A DNA stretch of 64,000 nt. Origin: Atlantibacter subterraneus. Lineage in GTDB: Bacteria; Pseudomonadota; Gammaproteobacteria; Enterobacterales; Enterobacteriaceae. The stretch covers positions 1 through 64,000 of the forward strand of contig NZ_VLPS01000002.1 of assembly GCF_007570865.1 (NCBI RefSeq). Direction: 5' to 3'. The notes below the pieces were generated by a model. The model saw only the letters and a list, made by a program, of their open reading frames with translations, was not told the origin of the DNA and did not search any database. Positions 1 through 9,797 of the stretch are shown piece by piece. Position 1 is the first letter of the stretch. Every line of letters starts with the position of its first letter. Made by a program: the position numbers and the translations under genes.

Positions 1-38
1 ACCGGGGCAATAAACCGGTGGTTGTGGAAAAATTCGGT

Positions 39-115
39 GGAGCGGTAGTTCAGTCGGTTAGAATACCTGCCTGTCACGCAGGGGGTCGCGGGTTCGAGTC
101 CCGTCCGTTCCGCCA
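39..115 (+). tRNA. aspU: tRNA-Asp (GUC)
   Basis: This is a complete 77-nt tRNA with anticodon GTC in the loop CTGTCAC, a standard T-loop GGTTCGAGTC and an encoded 3' CCA. It is identical over its whole length to the tRNA at 7360-7436. In E. coli the tRNA-Asp next to yafC is aspU, the distal gene of rrnH, so the window probably starts just after a 5S rRNA. That is inference, because only 38 bases precede the tRNA. Confidence 0.95.
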
Positions 116-122
116 CTTAATT

Positions 123-154
123 AAACCCTGAGTCTCTGACTCAGGGTTTTTTTT
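123..154 (+). terminator. Rho-independent terminator after tRNA-Asp (rRNA operon end)
   Basis: A perfect 12-bp stem (123-134 with 138-149) and a 3-nt loop are followed by a run of eight T. It lies directly downstream of the tRNA and would also stop readthrough toward the convergent yafC. Confidence 0.9.
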
Positions 155-175
155 CGTCTTTATTTCCTCTAAAGC

Positions 176-1081
176 TCAAGATCGCTGAGCGGCATGCGCT
201 GGGATTTGCTCGCTAAGAAAATCAATAAACGCCCGAATACGTGTGCTGACGGCACGATCGCTGTAATAGACCGCGCTAAAAGGCATGGCGACGGGTAAAC
301 GAATATCGGTCATGATCTCTACCAGAGTACCGTTCTCAATCTCTTTATTAATCATATAGTCAGATAAGCAAGCGATGCCGTTGCCAGCGAGGCAGAGATG
401 TTTTAGCGTCTCACCACTGTTTGATGATAATCCTGGGCTCGCTTCATAAAGCTGTCCATCTGACTGTGCGACAGGCCAGATATTTAATGACGCAGGCTCG
501 GTGAAACCCAGGCATAGATGTTTTGCCAGATCGTCTACCGATTGCGGCATTCCGTGTTTTTCAAGATAGTCCGGCGCGGCGATGATTTTACGGTAGCTGC
601 TGAATAACGCTCGCGCTCGCAAGCTGGAATCGCTTAACGTTCCAACGCGAATCGCCACGTCCACTTTGCGCTCAATAAGATTGATAAAAGTCTCTGAAGA
701 AACGAGAGAAAGTGTGATTTCAGGATACTTTTCCCGAAAGGGCTTTATCAGTGGCATCAGATAATGAAGGATCACTGGCGTTGCGGCATCGATTCTCAGT
801 AAGCCCCGCGGCATCTGCTTTGTTTCCATAATCTCATTTTCTGCTGCGGCGATGTCCTGCAATATCTGTTGCACGCGACGAAAATAACGCTCCCCTTCCT
901 CGGTCAGGCTCAACTGGCGAGTGGTGCGATTAAGCAGGCTTACGCCCAGCTTCATTTCCAGCTTCTTCACGGCCCGGCTTACCGCCGAGTTTGCCAGGGA
1001 GAGCTGTTCCGCCGCCCGGCTAAAACTACCGCTCTCCACTACAGCAACAAATATCATTAACTCTTCTGATGTCGCCTTCAT
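176..1081 (-). CDS. yafC: LysR-family transcriptional regulator YafC
   Basis: This 301-residue protein has the normal LysR length. An N-terminal winged helix-turn-helix (about residues 3-62, with the typical [24 protein letters not shown] segment split over residues 18-41) is followed by a periplasmic-binding-protein-like effector domain (about 90-295). It should be a DNA-binding regulator acting on a nearby or distant promoter in response to a small molecule. Neither the ligand nor the target is visible. Placement next to yafD and the rrn-distal tRNA-Asp matches E. coli yafC. The gene is transcribed toward the tRNA terminator. The 258-bp region up to yafD would hold its promoter. Confidence 0.9.
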   Translation of the reverse strand: MKATSEELMIFVAVVESGSFSRAAEQLSLANSAVSRAVKKLEMKLGVSLLNRTTRQLSLTEEGERYFRRVQQILQDIAAAENEIMETKQMPRGLLRIDAATPVILHYLMPLIKPFREKYPEITLSLVSSETFINLIERKVDVAIRVGTLSDSSLRARALFSSYRKIIAAPDYLEKHGMPQSVDDLAKHLCLGFTEPASLNIWPVAQSDGQLYEASPGLSSNSGETLKHLCLAGNGIACLSDYMINKEIENGTLVEIMTDIRLPVAMPFSAVYYSDRAVSTRIRAFIDFLSEQIPAHAAQRS

Positions 1082-1339
1082 TATTGCTCCATACGCAATA
1101 CCAGTACGCGATTAGCGTCGTTTTTGTTATTTAACCACCTCTCAGCAGCGGCGTCATGCTTATGCATCAGATAACATTGGATTGGATTAACGAAGCGCAG
1201 ATAACTCGCCAGACTGGTCCTGAAATAGCGGATACGCTTGTTTCTGGCCCTGCACGTTGAAAGTGTGAGCTAAAATCCCTATAACAGATAAGCCGCTTCT
1301 GTTTTTGCGGGCATACCTATGAGAGGAATGAAGTCGAAA

Positions 1340-2143
1340 GTGCGTAAATCTACCTATGCAATGCGATATGTCGCCGGACAGCCTGCAGAGCGCATCCTGG
1401 CGCCAGGCTCGTTTGCGACCATAGGTCAGGCATTACCTGCGGGAGAGCCGCTTCCGGGCCACGATCGTCTTCGGGTGCTGGTCTGGAACATCTTTAAGCA
1501 GCAGCGTGCTGAATGGCTCTCGGTTCTGAAAAACTTTGGTAAGGATGCGCATCTGGTATTGTTGCAGGAAGCACAAACTACGCCGGAGTTGGTTAACTTT
1601 GCTACCACCAATTATCTGGCAGCCGATCAGGTACCTGCGTTTGTGCTGCCCCAGCATCCCTCTGGGGTGATGACGCTGTCGGCAGCGCATCCTGTCTACT
1701 GTTGCCCATTGCGCGAGCGAGAGCCTATTCTGCGGCTGTCCAAGTCGGCGCTGGTTACCGTTTATCCTTTGCCCGATACCCGTATGCTGATGGTGATTAA
1801 CATCCATGCGGTAAATTTCAGTCTCGGTGTAGACGTATATAGCAAGCAATTAGGCCCTATTGGCGATCAAATCGCCCATCACAGCGGCCCCATTATTATG
1901 GCCGGGGATTTTAACGCCTGGAGCCGCCCGCGTATGAATGCGCTTTACCGTTTCGCGCGCGAAATGTCGCTGCGCGAAGTGCGATTCACTGACGATCACC
2001 GCCGGCGGGCGTTTGGCCGCCCGCTTGATTTTGTTTTCTACCGTGGTTTGGCTGTTCACGAAGCCTCTGTTCTGGTGACGCGTGCCTCCGACCATAACCC
2101 GCTACTCGTTGAATTCACACCCGGCAAACCTGCTAAGCGTTAA
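1340..2143 (+). CDS. yafD: Endonuclease/exonuclease/phosphatase family protein YafD
   Basis: The product is about 267 aa and belongs to the DNase I-like EEP fold. Family motifs visible are LVWNI near the N-terminus, LLQEAQTT (metal-binding Glu), [10 protein letters not shown] and the C-terminal [11 protein letters not shown] (catalytic Asp-His). E. coli YafD starts at the equivalent of [10 protein letters not shown], so the GTG at 1340 is preferred. The frame is open to an ATG at 1319, which would add seven residues. Such proteins cleave phosphodiester bonds, but the physiological substrate of YafD is not established. It sits upstream of the methyltransferase gene yafE in the same direction, 69 bp apart, possibly co-transcribed. 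Confidence 0.85.
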   Translation: MRKSTYAMRYVAGQPAERILAPGSFATIGQALPAGEPLPGHDRLRVLVWNIFKQQRAEWLSVLKNFGKDAHLVLLQEAQTTPELVNFATTNYLAADQVPAFVLPQHPSGVMTLSAAHPVYCCPLREREPILRLSKSALVTVYPLPDTRMLMVINIHAVNFSLGVDVYSKQLGPIGDQIAHHSGPIIMAGDFNAWSRPRMNALYRFAREMSLREVRFTDDHRRRAFGRPLDFVFYRGLAVHEASVLVTRASDHNPLLVEFTPGKPAKR

Positions 2144-2212
2144 GGTATGTCAGGTCTGCCGTAGGGCAGATCAGACGTTCTGCCCTGCATTCACTCAAAA
2201 AAGGGCAACGTA

Positions 2213-2980
2213 ATGACAACACACTCGCACCACGACAACATCAATAAGCAGTTCGGCTCTCAGGCTTCGGCCTATCTGACCAGCCAGGTCCATGCCAGCG
2301 GACGGGATTTGGAACGCTTAAAAACGCGCCTGGCCTCTTTTCCTCATGCACAACTGCTTGATGTAGGCTGTGGAGCAGGGCACGCCAGCTTTATCGCCGC
2401 CTCCCAGGTAAAAGAAGTGATTGCCTACGATTTATCCGCCAGCATGCTGGAAACTGTAAACAGCGCCGCGCGTGAGCGGGGGTTAGATAACCTCCAGACT
2501 CGCCAGGGCTACGCGGAATCTTTGCCATTCGCTGATGAAAGCTTCGACATCGTTATCAGCCGTTATTCCGCCCATCACTGGCAGGATGTCGGCCAGGCGC
2601 TGCGGGAAATTAAGCGCGTTTTGCGTCCGGGCGGGAAGGCAATCGTGATGGATGTGATGTCGCCCGGCAATGCGGTGCTGGATATCTGGTTGCAAACCAT
2701 TGAAGCGTTGCGCGACACGTCGCACGTCAGAAATTATTCCAGTGGCGAATGGGCGGCGATGTTCAGTGAAGCAGGATTATTGACCACCTCAGTGATTACC
2801 GATCGTCTGGTACTGGAGTATGCAAGCTGGATTGCCCGTATGCGCACGCCAGAGTCCTTAGCCGCGGCTATTCGCTTATATCAGAAGAGTGCGTCTGGGG
2901 CAGTACAGCGTTACTTTGAACTGAAAGAAGAAGGCTCTTTCACCAGCGATACCATTATGATCGAAGTGTATAAGCCGTAG
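2213..2980 (+). CDS. yafE: Class I SAM-dependent methyltransferase YafE
   Basis: This 255-residue protein has the Rossmann-like methyltransferase core. Motif I is LLDVGCGAGHAS (about residues 47-58), an acidic post-I strand is VIAYDLSASML, and motif IV/post-motif is SFDIVISRYSAHHW with ALREIKRVLRPGGK after it, typical of the UbiE/Coq5-like small-molecule methyltransferases. The substrate is unknown. The gene follows yafD and ends at a strong bidirectional terminator shared with the convergent mltD. Confidence 0.88.
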   Translation: MTTHSHHDNINKQFGSQASAYLTSQVHASGRDLERLKTRLASFPHAQLLDVGCGAGHASFIAASQVKEVIAYDLSASMLETVNSAARERGLDNLQTRQGYAESLPFADESFDIVISRYSAHHWQDVGQALREIKRVLRPGGKAIVMDVMSPGNAVLDIWLQTIEALRDTSHVRNYSSGEWAAMFSEAGLLTTSVITDRLVLEYASWIARMRTPESLAAAIRLYQKSASGAVQRYFELKEEGSFTSDTIMIEVYKP

Positions 2981-2986
2981 TAAAAG

Positions 2987-3017
2987 AAAAAGGCACCGGG
3001 GGAATCGGTGCCTTTTT
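2987..3017. terminator. Bidirectional terminator between yafE and mltD
   Basis: A perfect 12-bp stem (2987-2998 with 3006-3017) and 7-nt loop is flanked by A- and T-runs, so it can end yafE on the plus strand and mltD on the minus strand. Confidence 0.88.
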
Positions 3018-3031
3018 AAGTTTGTAGAGTC

Positions 3032-4396
3032 TTACGAGTCGCTGTTTACGCTGTTCTTAACAAACAGAGTAATTTGATCGCCCGGCTGCAAATTATCAGT
3101 ACCGCTGTTCCAGCGCATCACATCTTTGATGTTCACGCCATGACGCTTAGCAATGCTGGAGAGCGAATCGCCTTTGCGAACCTTATAGGTAATGCTGTCG
3201 TCATTGCTTGCCAGCCGCGTACCGCTTTCAACTGCCCCAACGGTGAGGGTTTGCCCCACTTTGATATGCGCGCCTTTCAGGTTATTCCAGCGCTGCAAAT
3301 CTTTGGTCGACACGTTTAAACGTGATGCGATGCCCGATAATGAATCGCCCGAACGCACTTTATAGGAGCGAGCAGAGCTACTGTTGTCGGCAACCAGTGT
3401 TGGCTGTACGGCAGCAATTTCACCTGCTGCCAGCGAGCTACGCAGCTGATCGGCATGCTTTTTCGGCACCAGAACATATTGCGGGCCGCTTGCGCCTAAC
3501 GTCGATCCTTTCACACCGGCATTAAAGGTTTTCAGTTTATTCACTGAAATCCCGGCCATATCAGCCAGTTGCGCCACCTCAACAGGATTGTTGAGTTTGA
3601 CGCGCGCCAGTGCGCGACTTTCGTCCGAGGTCGGCAACCGTACACCGTACTTTTTGCTGTTTTTGAGAATATCACTCAACGCCAGCATTTTTGGTACGTA
3701 GATTTTGGTTTCCTGTGGCAGTGAAAGCGACCAAAAATCCGTGGGTTTACCCCGTGCTTTATTCGCTTTCATTGCCTTCATTACACGACCTTCGCCGCTG
3801 TTATAGGCCGCGACAGTCAGGAGCCAGTCGCCGTCAAACATACGGTTTAAGCGCTGCATCATATCGAGTGCCGCAGTGGTGGAAGCCACTACGTCGCGAC
3901 GTGCATCGTAATTCCTGGTCTGTTTAAGACCATAGTTTCGCCCCGTGCTCGGAATGATTTGCCAGATGCCTGCGGCATTAGCACCACTCGTTGCGTGAGG
4001 GTCAAAAGCGCTCTCCACTATGGGTAGTAGTACCAGTTCCATGGGCATGTTACGTTTCTTAACTTGCCCTGCTATCCAGTACATATACGGCTCTGCCCGT
4101 AAAGTTACATCGTGGAGATAGCTCTTATTGCTCAAATACTTCTGTTTTTGATCGCGAATCCGGCTGTTTTCCGGAATTCCCATCTTTAGCTCGTCGCCAA
4201 TGAAAGTCCACAAGTCTTGATCTTCAGCGAAAGACGTCCCATCGTCCATCCATCGCCCTGAACTTGTAAACTTCCCTGCTTCCCCTTGACCAGCTGCAGA
4301 AAGGCTCTGTGCGTGCTGTTGGACGGTGGCGTCATGCTTTGACGCCTGGCATCCCACAAGCAGGACAGAGGCGAGTAATATCGCTTTTGCCTTCAT
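3032..4396 (-). CDS. mltD: Membrane-bound lytic murein transglycosylase D
   Basis: The 454-aa lipoprotein starts with a signal peptide ending in a lipobox (LLVGC, Cys16). An SLT (goose-type lysozyme-like) domain spans about residues 110-230, with catalytic Glu in PIVESAFDPHAT followed by GIWQIIPSTGRNYGL and AAYNSGEGRV. Two LysM peptidoglycan-binding repeats lie near residues 342-388 and 400-447, each with YKVR.GDSL. It cleaves the MurNAc-GlcNAc bond non-hydrolytically, leaving 1,6-anhydro ends, and is anchored to the outer membrane. Length and domain order match E. coli MltD. It is adjacent to gloB on the same strand, as in E. coli. Confidence 0.97.
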   Translation of the reverse strand: MKAKAILLASVLLVGCQASKHDATVQQHAQSLSAAGQGEAGKFTSSGRWMDDGTSFAEDQDLWTFIGDELKMGIPENSRIRDQKQKYLSNKSYLHDVTLRAEPYMYWIAGQVKKRNMPMELVLLPIVESAFDPHATSGANAAGIWQIIPSTGRNYGLKQTRNYDARRDVVASTTAALDMMQRLNRMFDGDWLLTVAAYNSGEGRVMKAMKANKARGKPTDFWSLSLPQETKIYVPKMLALSDILKNSKKYGVRLPTSDESRALARVKLNNPVEVAQLADMAGISVNKLKTFNAGVKGSTLGASGPQYVLVPKKHADQLRSSLAAGEIAAVQPTLVADNSSSARSYKVRSGDSLSGIASRLNVSTKDLQRWNNLKGAHIKVGQTLTVGAVESGTRLASNDDSITYKVRKGDSLSSIAKRHGVNIKDVMRWNSGTDNLQPGDQITLFVKNSVNSDS

Positions 4397-4467
4397 GTGT
4401 GTGTCAATAGTTGCTTAAAAGACGAGCGATGATAACGGCGAATGTCCTCAATGACAAGCATGAATTA

Positions 4468-5223
4468 TCAGAAGTTGTCTTTCATGGCCCTTAACCATGC
4501 AAAACGCTGCTCAGGTTGTTGCAAAGTTGTTTCTTTATTGATTGTGTCAATAATATCAATATCTTGTGTTCTTAAAAAAACATTGATTTTGCGTTCTTCC
4601 GCCAGCGTTGTGGGCAAAGTAATTTGGTTTTTTGCGCGTAACTCCTTAACTTTTCGATAGTATTCATTTAAGTCACGATCGTGGGGTAATATGCTCACCG
4701 CAAACTTTAAATTACTTAATGTATATTCATGGGCACAACAAACCAGAGTATCTTCTGGTAAGGCATTTAGTTTATTAAATGATTGATACATCTGATTTGG
4801 TGTTCCCTCAAATAAGCGCCCACAGCCGCCAGAAAACATTGTATCGCCGCAGAATAAGTAAGGATAACTAAAGTAACAGAGATGTCCTAAAGTGTGACCT
4901 GGCGTGGCAATAACCGTGAATTCATGCCCCAGTAGATTGATTTTATCGCCTTCATTGACTACACGGTTTGTGCCCTTATTTGCGGTTTCTTGCGGACCGT
5001 AAACCGCCAGAGAAGGAAATTTTTGTAGCAAAGCCGGTACGCCGCCCACGTGGTCGTTATGATGATGGGTGAGTAAAATCGCCTCAGGCTGCCAACCATA
5101 CTGTTCAATGGCCAGCATAATGGGGTCGGCTTCACCGGGATCGACAATCAGGCATTTGCCATTGTTCTCACTGAGCACCCAGATGTAGTTATCCTGAAAA
5201 GCGGGAATACTGATAAGATTCAT
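4468..5223 (-). CDS. gloB: Hydroxyacylglutathione hydrolase (glyoxalase II)
   Basis: The protein is 251 aa when started at [17 protein letters not shown]. The open frame extends about 85 codons further upstream through yafS, which is spurious. The metallo-beta-lactamase signature [10 protein letters not shown] binds the two metal ions, with later ligands in TPGHTLGH and [17 protein letters not shown]. It hydrolyses S-D-lactoylglutathione to D-lactate and glutathione, the second step of methylglyoxal detoxification in the cytosol. It is divergent from yafS, with only 33 bp between the start codons, so the promoters must overlap. Confidence 0.97.
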   Translation of the reverse strand: MNLISIPAFQDNYIWVLSENNGKCLIVDPGEADPIMLAIEQYGWQPEAILLTHHHNDHVGGVPALLQKFPSLAVYGPQETANKGTNRVVNEGDKINLLGHEFTVIATPGHTLGHLCYFSYPYLFCGDTMFSGGCGRLFEGTPNQMYQSFNKLNALPEDTLVCCAHEYTLSNLKFAVSILPHDRDLNEYYRKVKELRAKNQITLPTTLAEERKINVFLRTQDIDIIDTINKETTLQQPEQRFAWLRAMKDNF

Positions 5224-5256
5224 AAAACACCTCTTAATGCGTGACAGAAGGTAGCG

Positions 5257-5976
5257 ATGAAACCGGCAAGGATACCCAAGACGTACCAGACGCCAGGGCA
5301 CTGGGCTGAACTCCCCTGGGGCGAATATTATCGCGACGCGCTTGAATATCAGATGCGCCCCTGGCTTGCAAAAATGTTTGGTTTTCACTTGGTTAAGATT
5401 GGCAATCTCAGCGCGGAAATCAATACTGAAAGCTGTGCGATTTCCCACCAGGTTAACGTGGCCATCCAGGGTGAGCAACTTCAGGTAAGAGCCGATCCGC
5501 TGGCGCTCCCTTTTGCACCCCGGGCCATCGACGCCTGTTTGTTAGCACACACTATCTCATGGAGTTCCGATCCACACGGATTACTGCGCGAAGTTGACCG
5601 AGTTTTGGTTGATGACGGGTGGTTAATTATGAGCAGTTTTAACCCCTTCAGTCTGTTAGGTATAGGTAAACTGTTGCCGTTTCGCCGTCAGCGTATCCCT
5701 TATAACAGCCGGATGTTTACCTTAGCCCGACAGCTTGACTGGCTTGCCCTGCTTAATTTTGAAGTGCTCTATCAGACCAATTTCCAGGTGCTCCCCTGGA
5801 ATAAACAGGGTGGTAAGTTACTAAGTACTCACTTACCTGCGTTGGGCTGTATGCAGGTTATCGTGGCGCGTAAGCGTACAATCCCTTTAACGCTGAACCC
5901 GATGAAACAGCGCAGCGCCAAAACGCAGTTACGCCCGGCGGTGGGCGCAACGCGGCAATACCGGAAACCTAACTAA
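5257..5976 (+). CDS. yafS: Putative methyltransferase YafS
   Basis: This 239-residue protein is a class I methyltransferase relative. The region [47 protein letters not shown] matches the post-motif strands of the fold, but the glycine-rich SAM motif I is degenerate ([10 protein letters not shown]). Activity is therefore uncertain. Gene position between gloB and rnhA is the same as in E. coli. Its 3' end overlaps the convergent rnhA by 8 bp. Confidence 0.88.
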   Translation: MKPARIPKTYQTPGHWAELPWGEYYRDALEYQMRPWLAKMFGFHLVKIGNLSAEINTESCAISHQVNVAIQGEQLQVRADPLALPFAPRAIDACLLAHTISWSSDPHGLLREVDRVLVDDGWLIMSSFNPFSLLGIGKLLPFRRQRIPYNSRMFTLARQLDWLALLNFEVLYQTNFQVLPWNKQGGKLLSTHLPALGCMQVIVARKRTIPLTLNPMKQRSAKTQLRPAVGATRQYRKPN

Positions 5977-6445
5977 CCGCGTTTTCCGCCTGATACCCGA
6001 CATCAACATGTTGAGGATTGTTGGCCGCCGCGCGCGCCAGTTCGTCGCAGCGTTCGTTTTCAGGATGGCCGGCGTGGCCTTTGACCCACTCCCAGTTAAT
6101 TTTATGCTGGCTTAATGCCTTATCCAGCCGCTGCCACAAATCAACATTTTTGACCGGTTTCTTATCGGCAGTTTTCCAGCCGCGTTTTTTCCAGTTATGG
6201 ATCCACTGGGTGATGCCTTGCCTGACGTACTGGCTATCGGTACTCAGCGTCACGTCGCAATGCTCACGCAGCGCTTCCAGCGCCACGATGGCTGCCATCA
6301 ACTCCATACGATTATTGGTGGTCAGCTTATACCCTTCGCTAAAGGTTTTTTCGTGTTGCTTATAGCGTAAAATCGCACCGTAGCCGCCCGGTCCTGGATT
6401 GCCCAGACACGAACCATCGGTGAAAATTTCTACCTGTTTGCGCAT
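5969..6445 (-). CDS. rnhA: Ribonuclease HI
   Basis: The start at [21 protein letters not shown] gives 158 aa, close to the 155 aa of E. coli RNase HI. A longer open frame upstream overlaps dnaQ and is not used. Catalytic acidic residues of the D-E-D-D set are visible in FTDGSC (Asp10), NNRMELMA (Glu48) and STDSQYV (Asp70), with the last Asp in [11 protein letters not shown]. It degrades the RNA strand of RNA-DNA hybrids (R-loops, primers). It is divergent from dnaQ, with a 52-bp spacer, the conserved enterobacterial arrangement of overlapping divergent promoters. Confidence 0.97.
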   Translation of the reverse strand: MRKQVEIFTDGSCLGNPGPGGYGAILRYKQHEKTFSEGYKLTTNNRMELMAAIVALEALREHCDVTLSTDSQYVRQGITQWIHNWKKRGWKTADKKPVKNVDLWQRLDKALSQHKINWEWVKGHAGHPENERCDELARAAANNPQHVDVGYQAENAVS

Positions 6446-6497
6446 CTCTGGTAGACTTCCTGTGATCAAAAAACCAAGTCTGACATAAACGAGCCCT

Positions 6498-7229
6498 ATG
6501 AGCACAGCAATTACACGACAGATCGTCCTCGATACTGAAACCACCGGTATGAACCAGATTGGCGCCCATTACGAAGGGCATTGCATCATTGAGATTGGTG
6601 CTGTCGAGGTGATCAACCGCCGTTTAACGGGCAATGACTTTCACGTTTATATCAAACCCGACCGTCTGATCGACCCAGACGCCTTCAATGTTCACGGTAT
6701 TGCGGATGAGTTTTTGCTGGATAAACCGGTGTTTGGCGACGTAGCGGATGATTTCATCGACTACATTCGCGGCGCGGAGTTGATCATCCATAACGCATCG
6801 TTCGATATCGGCTTTATGGATTATGAATTCAGCAAGCTTAAGCGCGGGATCCCGAAAACCGATACCTTTTGCAAAATAACCGATAGCCTGGCGCTGGCGC
6901 GGCGGTTGTTTCCCGGCAAGCGCAATAGCCTGGATGCGCTGTGCTCGCGTTATGAAATCGATAACAGCAAACGTACCTTGCACGGCGCGTTACTTGACTC
7001 CCAAATTCTGGCAGATGTCTGGCTGACCATGACCGGCGGGCAGACGTCGATGACGTTTGCGATGGAAGGCGAGGCTCAGAACGTGCAGGACAACACGGGC
7101 ATTCAGCGTCTGGTGCGCCAGGCATCGCGTTTAAAAGTGATTACCGCTACCGATGAAGAGTGTGCCGCTCATGAATCACGTCTTGATCTGGTGCAAAAGA
7201 AGGGCGGTAACTGCCTGTGGCGCGCATAA
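6498..7229 (+). CDS. dnaQ: DNA polymerase III epsilon subunit (3'-5' proofreading exonuclease)
   Basis: At 243 aa it has the family length. The DEDDh exonuclease motifs are VLDTETTGM (Exo I, Asp and Glu), [14 protein letters not shown] (Exo II) and [14 protein letters not shown] (Exo III, His and Asp). The C-terminal tail that binds the alpha subunit is present and ends [11 protein letters not shown]. It proofreads replication errors within the Pol III core. The segment [10 protein letters not shown] has Cys where I remember Lys in E. coli DnaQ, an oddity only. It is divergent from rnhA and followed by tRNA-Asp, as in E. coli. Confidence 0.97.
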   Translation: MSTAITRQIVLDTETTGMNQIGAHYEGHCIIEIGAVEVINRRLTGNDFHVYIKPDRLIDPDAFNVHGIADEFLLDKPVFGDVADDFIDYIRGAELIIHNASFDIGFMDYEFSKLKRGIPKTDTFCKITDSLALARRLFPGKRNSLDALCSRYEIDNSKRTLHGALLDSQILADVWLTMTGGQTSMTFAMEGEAQNVQDNTGIQRLVRQASRLKVITATDEECAAHESRLDLVQKKGGNCLWRA

Positions 7230-7359
7230 CGTCTGATAATTAGCGCGATTTGTCGTCACTCGGGCGAAATTTGCAGCAAACGATGATAATCCTGAGAAAA
7301 AGCGTTGACGCTTAGAGAGGCTCCCCGTAATATTCGCCTCGTTCCCAAGGGAACAACGC

Positions 7360-7436
7360 GGAGCGGTAGTTCAGTCGGTTAGAATACCTGCCTGTCACGC
7401 AGGGGGTCGCGGGTTCGAGTCCCGTCCGTTCCGCCA
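7360..7436 (+). tRNA. aspV: tRNA-Asp (GUC)
   Basis: A 77-nt tRNA with anticodon GTC and encoded CCA, identical to the copy at 39-115. It stands alone downstream of dnaQ, the position of aspV in E. coli. The downstream slot is a known insertion hot spot in enterobacteria, but here only an ordinary aminotransferase gene follows. Confidence 0.95.
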
Positions 7437-7474
7437 ACATTTATACTCTGTAGCCTTAATGCTGCAAAGTTCAA

Positions 7475-7508
7475 AAAACCGTATCACCGCAAGGGATACG
7501 GTTTTTTT
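7475..7508 (+). terminator. Terminator after aspV
   Basis: An 11-bp perfect stem (7475-7485 with 7495-7505) is followed by a T-run to 7508, 38 bases after the tRNA end. Confidence 0.85.
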
Positions 7509-7603
7509 GTTTTCGCTTTAGCCCACTACCGCATAGCCAAACCGGCTCCCATCTGGCACATTGATTTTCTTCAAATTACTTTCTGCTGTGCCCGGAGCGC
7601 GTT

Positions 7604-8866
7604 ATGCCCGATTTCGTTTTGCCCGCCCAAATCAACCCGCCTTCTCGTTTATTAATGGGGCCAGGACCGATCAACGCCGATCCGCGCGTGCTGCGCGCTA
7701 TGGCGAGCCAGCTTATCGGCCAGTACGATCCGGCGATGACGGGCTATATGAACGAAACCATGGCGCTGTACCGCCAGGTGTTCGAGACCCACAACCGCTG
7801 GACGCTGTTAATCGACGGTACCTCGCGCGCGGGCATTGAGGCGATTCTGGTGTCGACGATTCGCCCGGGCGATCGGGTGCTGGTGCCGGTGTTTGGTCGC
7901 TTCGGCCATCTGCTGGGTGAAATCGCCCGCCGCTGCCGGGCAGAAGTGCATACCATCGAGGTGCCCTGGGGCGAGGTATTTACCCCGGATCGTATTGAAG
8001 AGGCGATTAAACGCGTTAAACCCCGCTTGCTATTGACGGTTCATGGCGATACTTCCACCACCCTGCTGCAACCGCTGGCGGAGCTGGGCGAGATTTGCCG
8101 TCGCCACAGCGTACTGTTTTACACCGACGCTACCGCATCTCTGGGCGGTAACACCTTAAAAACCGATGACTGGGGTATAGACGCAGTTTCGGCAGGCTTG
8201 CAGAAATGCCTCGGCGGCCCGTCAGGCAGCGCGCCGATTACCCTTAGCCCGCAGATGGAAGCGGCGATACGCGCGCGAAAATGCGTCGAAGCCGGCATAC
8301 GCACTCAGGATCATCAGGACGGCGACGACGAGATGATCTACTCCAATTATTTCGATCTCGGCATGATCATGGACTACTGGGGGCCGGAACGCCTGAATCA
8401 TCACACCGAAGCCACCAGCATGCTGTTCGCCGCCCGGGAATGCGCCCGCATCATGCTGGAAGAGGGGATGGATAACCGCGTTGCCCGGCACGCCTTACAC
8501 GGCAAGGCGATGCTGGCGGGCATCCAGGGTATGGGGCTGGAAACCTTTGGCGATCTCCGCCACAAGATGAATAACGTGCTTGGCGTCGTTATCCCGCACG
8601 GCATCAACGGTGAAGCAGTGCGCCAGCAGCTGCTGGACGATTTCCACATCGAGATTGGCACTTCGTTTGGCCCGCTGCAGGGCAAGATCTGGCGTATCGG
8701 CACTATGGGCTATAACGCGCGCAAAGACTGCGTACTGCAAACGCTCGCGGCGCTGGAAGCGGTATTAAATCGACACGGATTGCGCACGGTACAGGGCGAA
8801 GCCATGCAGGCGGCCTGGAAGGTCTATGACTCGGTGCGATCGGCGACCGCACCGGCGAAAGGTTAA
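7604..8866 (+). CDS. PLP-dependent alanine/ureidoglycine-glyoxylate-type aminotransferase
   Basis: This 420-residue fold-type I aminotransferase is of the class V group (AGXT/PucG-like). The N-terminal LLMGPGPINADPRVLRAM is characteristic. The PLP-binding strand is FYTDATASLGG and the Schiff-base lysine lies in SAGLQKCLGGPSG. Such enzymes move an amino group to or from glyoxylate using alanine, serine or ureidoglycine; the exact donor cannot be read from sequence. An RBS GGAGC precedes the ATG. The stop codon overlaps the convergent yafV stop by 4 bp. No purine-catabolism genes flank it, so a role in ureide breakdown is not supported by context. E. coli K-12 has other genes here. Confidence 0.85.
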   Translation: MPDFVLPAQINPPSRLLMGPGPINADPRVLRAMASQLIGQYDPAMTGYMNETMALYRQVFETHNRWTLLIDGTSRAGIEAILVSTIRPGDRVLVPVFGRFGHLLGEIARRCRAEVHTIEVPWGEVFTPDRIEEAIKRVKPRLLLTVHGDTSTTLLQPLAELGEICRRHSVLFYTDATASLGGNTLKTDDWGIDAVSAGLQKCLGGPSGSAPITLSPQMEAAIRARKCVEAGIRTQDHQDGDDEMIYSNYFDLGMIMDYWGPERLNHHTEATSMLFAARECARIMLEEGMDNRVARHALHGKAMLAGIQGMGLETFGDLRHKMNNVLGVVIPHGINGEAVRQQLLDDFHIEIGTSFGPLQGKIWRIGTMGYNARKDCVLQTLAALEAVLNRHGLRTVQGEAMQAAWKVYDSVRSATAPAKG

Positions 8867-9636
8867 CCGTTCAGCGTAAAGTCATCGGAATCGCGCCAGG
8901 CAGGGAATTTTTCCCGGTACTCCTTCAGCGCGTTTAACGACAGCTCCGCATCCAGACGCGTAGCCTGATGGGCATCGGCACTGGCGAGGATCTCCCCCTG
9001 CGGATTGATAATGCGGCTGTCGCCCCGGTAATGGTGCCCGTTGCCGTCGGTCCCGACCCGGTTGCAGCCAGCGACGTAACACTGGTTTTCAATGGCGCGC
9101 GCGGTCAGCAGCGCCTGCCAGTGCAGCGAGCGCGGCGCGGGCCAGTTCGCCACATACAGCGCCAGGTCATAATCATTGGCATTGCGCGACCACACCGGGA
9201 AGCGCAGGTCATAGCAGACCAGCGGCAGAATGCGCCAGCCGCGCCACTCGACAATCAGCCGCTGCTCGCCCGCCACATAGTGGTGGTGCTCATCGGCCAT
9301 GCGAAACAGATGGCGTTTATCGTAGTAATGGACTTTGCCTTCCGGCTCGACCAGCAGAAAACGGTTCACCGGGCCGCGTTCGGTTTGCAGCGCGGCGCTG
9401 CCGCCGACCATCGCGCCCAACTGGCTGGCTTTAATTTGCATCCAGTTGATGACTTCCTCTTCAGCCATCGACTGTTGAGCGGCTTCCATCGCAAAGCCCG
9501 TCGTGAACATTTCAGGTAGCAGGATAAGGTCCCGCCCGGTTAGCTCATCCAGCAACACATCAAAGTGGCGCAGGTTGGCAGGGCCATCCATCCACACCAG
9601 CGGTTGTTGTAACAACGATACTTTTAACCCAGGCAC
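8863..9636 (-). CDS. yafV: Omega-amidase YafV (nitrilase/CN-hydrolase family)
   Basis: A GTG start at 9636 (VPGLKVSLLQQPLVW) gives 257 aa, matching the E. coli protein. A longer frame to 9747 reads into the fadE terminator and is unlikely. The Glu-Lys-Cys triad is visible in LILLPEMFTTGF, HYYDKRHLF and LPLVCYDLRFPVW. Family members deamidate 2-oxoglutaramate/2-oxosuccinamate, repairing products of glutamine and asparagine transamination. It neighbours an aminotransferase gene convergently, which fits amino-acid/keto-acid chemistry, but this is only a contextual hint. Confidence 0.9.
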   Translation of the reverse strand: MPGLKVSLLQQPLVWMDGPANLRHFDVLLDELTGRDLILLPEMFTTGFAMEAAQQSMAEEEVINWMQIKASQLGAMVGGSAALQTERGPVNRFLLVEPEGKVHYYDKRHLFRMADEHHHYVAGEQRLIVEWRGWRILPLVCYDLRFPVWSRNANDYDLALYVANWPAPRSLHWQALLTARAIENQCYVAGCNRVGTDGNGHHYRGDSRIINPQGEILASADAHQATRLDAELSLNALKEYREKFPAWRDSDDFTLNG

Positions 9637-9744
9637 AATCTCATTCTCCTCGTTAACGGGGGTTTTCACTCTAGCATGACCTTTTAGCAAATGGCGGAGA
9701 AGATTGCAGATCAACGTCGCAAACCCGGCGAGGCTACCATAAGC

Positions 9745-9778
9745 CAAAAAAAAGACCGGCTATGGCAACCGGTCTTTT
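9745..9778 (-). terminator. fadE terminator
   Basis: A 10-bp stem (9750-9759 with 9769-9778) has eight A residues on its left side, giving a U-run on minus-strand transcripts, so it ends fadE. Confidence 0.85.
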
Positions 9779-9797
9779 GATAGTGAAGCGTTGAGGG

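Noticed and set aside
4468..5478. Long version of gloB (336 aa)
   Set aside because: The extra N-terminus reads antisense through yafS; the conserved glyoxalase II start is at 5223.
8968..9519. 183-codon plus-strand frame opposite yafV
   Set aside because: Shadow of the yafV coding frame; low-complexity composition and no support as a protein.
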